Shown here piece by piece: positions 13,545 through 14,784 of a DNA stretch of 14,784 nucleotides; within the stretch, counting starts at the first letter, position 1, and every line of letters begins with the position of its first letter. The stretch comes from an uncultured Anaerolineaceae bacterium (GTDB lineage Bacteria > Chloroflexota > Anaerolineae > Promineifilales > Promineifilaceae): NCBI GenBank assembly GCA_937967805.1, contig CALBTC010000330.1, positions 1-14,784 on the forward strand, in the 5' to 3' direction. The position numbers were made by a program, and so were the translations under genes. Under the pieces are notes generated by a model. That model searched no databases. It worked only from the letters and a program-made list of their open reading frames with translations, and had not been told where the DNA came from.

Positions 13545-14621
13545 CTAATTCAACGCTTGAACCAGATCGTGTATTTGCCAGCCCAATGACCCGGCGCACC
13601 AGCTCTGGTTGCCCAAAATGATCACGTCTAGCCCGTGGGTGGGGTAACGGTAAAAGCGACAGCTCACCCCATCTTCCTCACCTGTGTGCCCCCAACGGAT
13701 TAACTCTCCGGCAGTGCTCAGCACAAATTCATTGCCAAAACCATACTGCCACAAATAGCCACTGATTGGCTCGTCGCTCTGGGAAATGTGGGGCTTTAGC
13801 ATCGCTTCGGTGCTTGCAGGGGAAAGGAGACGGCCGTTGCGCAATGCCTCGCTAAACCGGTGTAGGTCAACGGCCGTAGCCACTGCGCCGCCATCTCCTG
13901 CTGCTTCCGGCGTGGTGCTGTAAATGTTTTTGCGCCACGTTTTTTGCTCCGACTCAGCCTCTTCCTCGGGAACATACCCTTCGGCTAAATTGGGCGCTAT
14001 GGCGTCGAGTGGAATGAAATCCGCCTGGGTCATCTTAGCCCGTGCAAAAATGTGCTGCCGCACATACTCAAAATAAGTTTGTCCGGTAACTGCTTCGATG
14101 GCTAATCCCAACAAAATATAGCCGGCATTGTTGTATTGGTAGCGGGCGCCAGGGGCAAAGTTAGGCAGCTTCTGGGTGAAAAGGGGCAGGTAGTCGGCGT
14201 TGCGGCGCAGCAGGTAAAGTGGGTGTTCCCGGCACAGCGCCGCCCATTCCGCCTCCCAGTTTTCGGATTCCTCAAACCAGTCAGCAATGCCGGAACTCAT
14301 CGTGAGCAGATGTTGTATGGTGACCTCAGCGGAGATGGTTGAATCGCCTAAATCCAGCAGCCGGGTAATGGGGGTAGTGAGGCTAAGTTTGTTCTGGTCG
14401 ATGAGCTGAAGGATGGCAACGGCCGTAAACATCTTAGAAACCGAAGCCACCCGAAACCGTGTATCCAACCGGTTAGCAATCTGCCAACCGCGATGCGCCA
14501 GGCCACAGGCGTGTTCCACACGTGGTTTATCCACCTGCCAGATGGAGACAACACCGGAAAACTCACCCGTCTCTGCCTGCTTGTCCACAATTGTTCTGGC
14601 CCGCTTAAAAAAATTCATCAT
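13545..14621 (-). CDS. Beta-lactamase-fold serine hydrolase (class C / S12 family), cytoplasmic
   Basis: This 358-residue protein carries the three penicillin-recognising motifs: SVSK with nucleophile Ser60 and Lys63, YNN with Tyr163 and Asn165, and HTG (312-314) in place of KTG. The HTG variant and length fit the broad class C-like esterase/DD-peptidase group, which includes D-aminopeptidases, esterases and beta-lactamases. There is no signal peptide, so a periplasmic resistance role is unlikely; hydrolysis of a cytoplasmic peptide or ester is more likely. A strongly acidic loop (EEEAESEQ, about 219-226) stands out. Two adjacent ATG codons (14621 and 14618) start the frame, with AGG six bases before the first. 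It begins 7 nt after the stop of the upstream Trp-rich protein and is probably translationally coupled to it. Confidence 0.9.
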   Translation of the reverse strand: MMNFFKRARTIVDKQAETGEFSGVVSIWQVDKPRVEHACGLAHRGWQIANRLDTRFRVASVSKMFTAVAILQLIDQNKLSLTTPITRLLDLGDSTISAEVTIQHLLTMSSGIADWFEESENWEAEWAALCREHPLYLLRRNADYLPLFTQKLPNFAPGARYQYNNAGYILLGLAIEAVTGQTYFEYVRQHIFARAKMTQADFIPLDAIAPNLAEGYVPEEEAESEQKTWRKNIYSTTPEAAGDGGAVATAVDLHRFSEALRNGRLLSPASTEAMLKPHISQSDEPISGYLWQYGFGNEFVLSTAGELIRWGHTGEEDGVSCRFYRYPTHGLDVIILGNQSWCAGSLGWQIHDLVQALN

Positions 14622-14628
14622 ATTTGAC

Positions 14629-14784
14629 CTACTTGGTGCTTTCGACGCGCTGCCAGAGGGTGGTTAACGGCCGTTTGCGCACCCGCACCTGCCAAAAAAC
14701 CAATGCCCATAAATGCAGCCGGGCAGCAAACAGCAGCAGGGTCCACCACAGTTCGCGCGGGGAGCGGGCAAATTTTAGGGCTAG
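14629..14784 (-). CDS. C-terminus of a Trp-rich helical protein, cut by window edge
   Basis: The minus strand is open from the right edge to a TAG at 14629-14631, giving 51 residues. The segment contains RSPRELWWTLLLFAARLHLW, then ALVFWQVRVRKRPLTTLWQR and a short VESTK end: an amphipathic or hydrophobic helix pair rich in Trp, Leu and Arg. It lies seven bases upstream of the serine-hydrolase ATG in the same direction, and TAGG close to its stop provides the next gene's ribosome binding site, so the two should be an operon. I do not firmly recognise the family. The helical pattern resembles the N-terminal helices of lasso-peptide B2-type proteins, but the stop comes where their protease domain would begin. 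The start is outside the window. Confidence 0.6.
   Translation of the reverse strand, partial: LALKFARSPRELWWTLLLFAARLHLWALVFWQVRVRKRPLTTLWQRVESTK

Larger units (their letters stand above)
670..14674. repeat. Dispersed palindromic octamer ACGGCCGT, 33 exact copies
   Basis: Copies counted by eye start at 670, 764, 873, 1206, 1298, 1948, 2132, 2429, 2940, 4712, 4991, 5612, 5923, 6121, 6205, 6767, 7277, 8155, 9372, 9588, 10008, 10293, 10792, 11632, 11848, 12370, 12559, 13207, 13458, 13830, 13870, 14419 and 14667. Chance expectation in a window of this size is well under one. Seven copies extend to AACGGCCGTT. Only 670 and 1948 are fully outside coding frames. About 15 further CGGCCG hexamers lack one or both flanking bases (for example TCGGCCGT at 30 and ACGGCCGC at 288, 3595, 6843 and 11144), so about two thirds of all CGGCCG sites sit in the full octamer. 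Confidence 0.9.

Noticed and set aside
13545..14621. Antibiotic-resistance beta-lactamase
   Set aside because: No signal peptide and the third motif is HTG; the broad serine-hydrolase family has many non-lactamase members, so a resistance call is not supported.

Overview
The window reads like chromosomal DNA from an uncultured member of the Chloroflexota (Anaerolineae/Ardenticatenia-like). The evidence is indirect: a secreted beta-helix plus Calx-beta protein that ends in a hydrophobic LPVVIRP tail, moderately high GC, short operons separated by low-complexity interspersed repeats, and a very dense octamer, ACGGCCGT. I know this surface-protein style and repeat style from that phylum by memory only, so the taxonomic call is an inference. 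There are no rRNA or tRNA genes, CRISPR arrays, transposases or phage genes.

Layout. 1-535 (minus) is the N-terminal half of a thiolase running off the left edge. 697-1716 (plus) is holB, the clamp-loader delta-prime subunit, divergent from the thiolase across a spacer with a 15-bp inverted repeat. After a 355-bp gene-free gap holding several repeats comes a plus-strand operon: an ABC-2 ATPase (2072-3028), two paralogous ABC-2 permeases (3118-4380, 4451-5680) and a HisN-type inositol-monophosphatase-family phosphatase (5718-6482). A PfkB-family kinase (6515-7549) lies convergently on the minus strand. A histidine kinase with an apparently dead receiver domain follows (7666-9168, plus), then a double-SIS protein (9188-10375, minus). 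A 233-bp divergent spacer with a paired operator-like inverted repeat leads to a 952-residue secreted CSLREA/beta-helix/Calx-beta protein (10609-13467, plus). The right end (minus) holds a cytoplasmic beta-lactamase-fold serine hydrolase (13545-14621), preceded with a 7-nt gap by the C-terminus of a Trp-rich helical protein that enters from the right edge.

Gene cooperation. The ATPase and two permeases should form one heteromeric exporter of unknown substrate. The other genes are mostly independent transcription units, and many neighbours are convergent or divergent. I see no classical operon-scale new system.

The most interesting signals are at DNA level. (1) I counted 33 exact copies of the palindrome ACGGCCGT, about one per 450 bp, in nearly every gene, on both coding strands and in all three reading frames; less than one copy is expected by chance. 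It resembles the HIP1 palindrome of cyanobacteria. (2) In the SIS gene a 24-bp in-frame insertion carrying the word CCCTGAGCCTGTCGAAGG splits what would be an AACGGCCGTT site and is flanked by a GGCC duplication, which suggests that the octamer can act as an insertion target. (3) Two elements at 564-620 and 13480-13539 share one architecture (AGA + 9-nt odd palindrome + TTT, a 27-30 nt spacer, then the reverse complement) with different cores. (4) Every spacer in the ABC-hisN region carries a different short repeat placed just before, or over, gene ends while leaving the ribosome binding sites intact.
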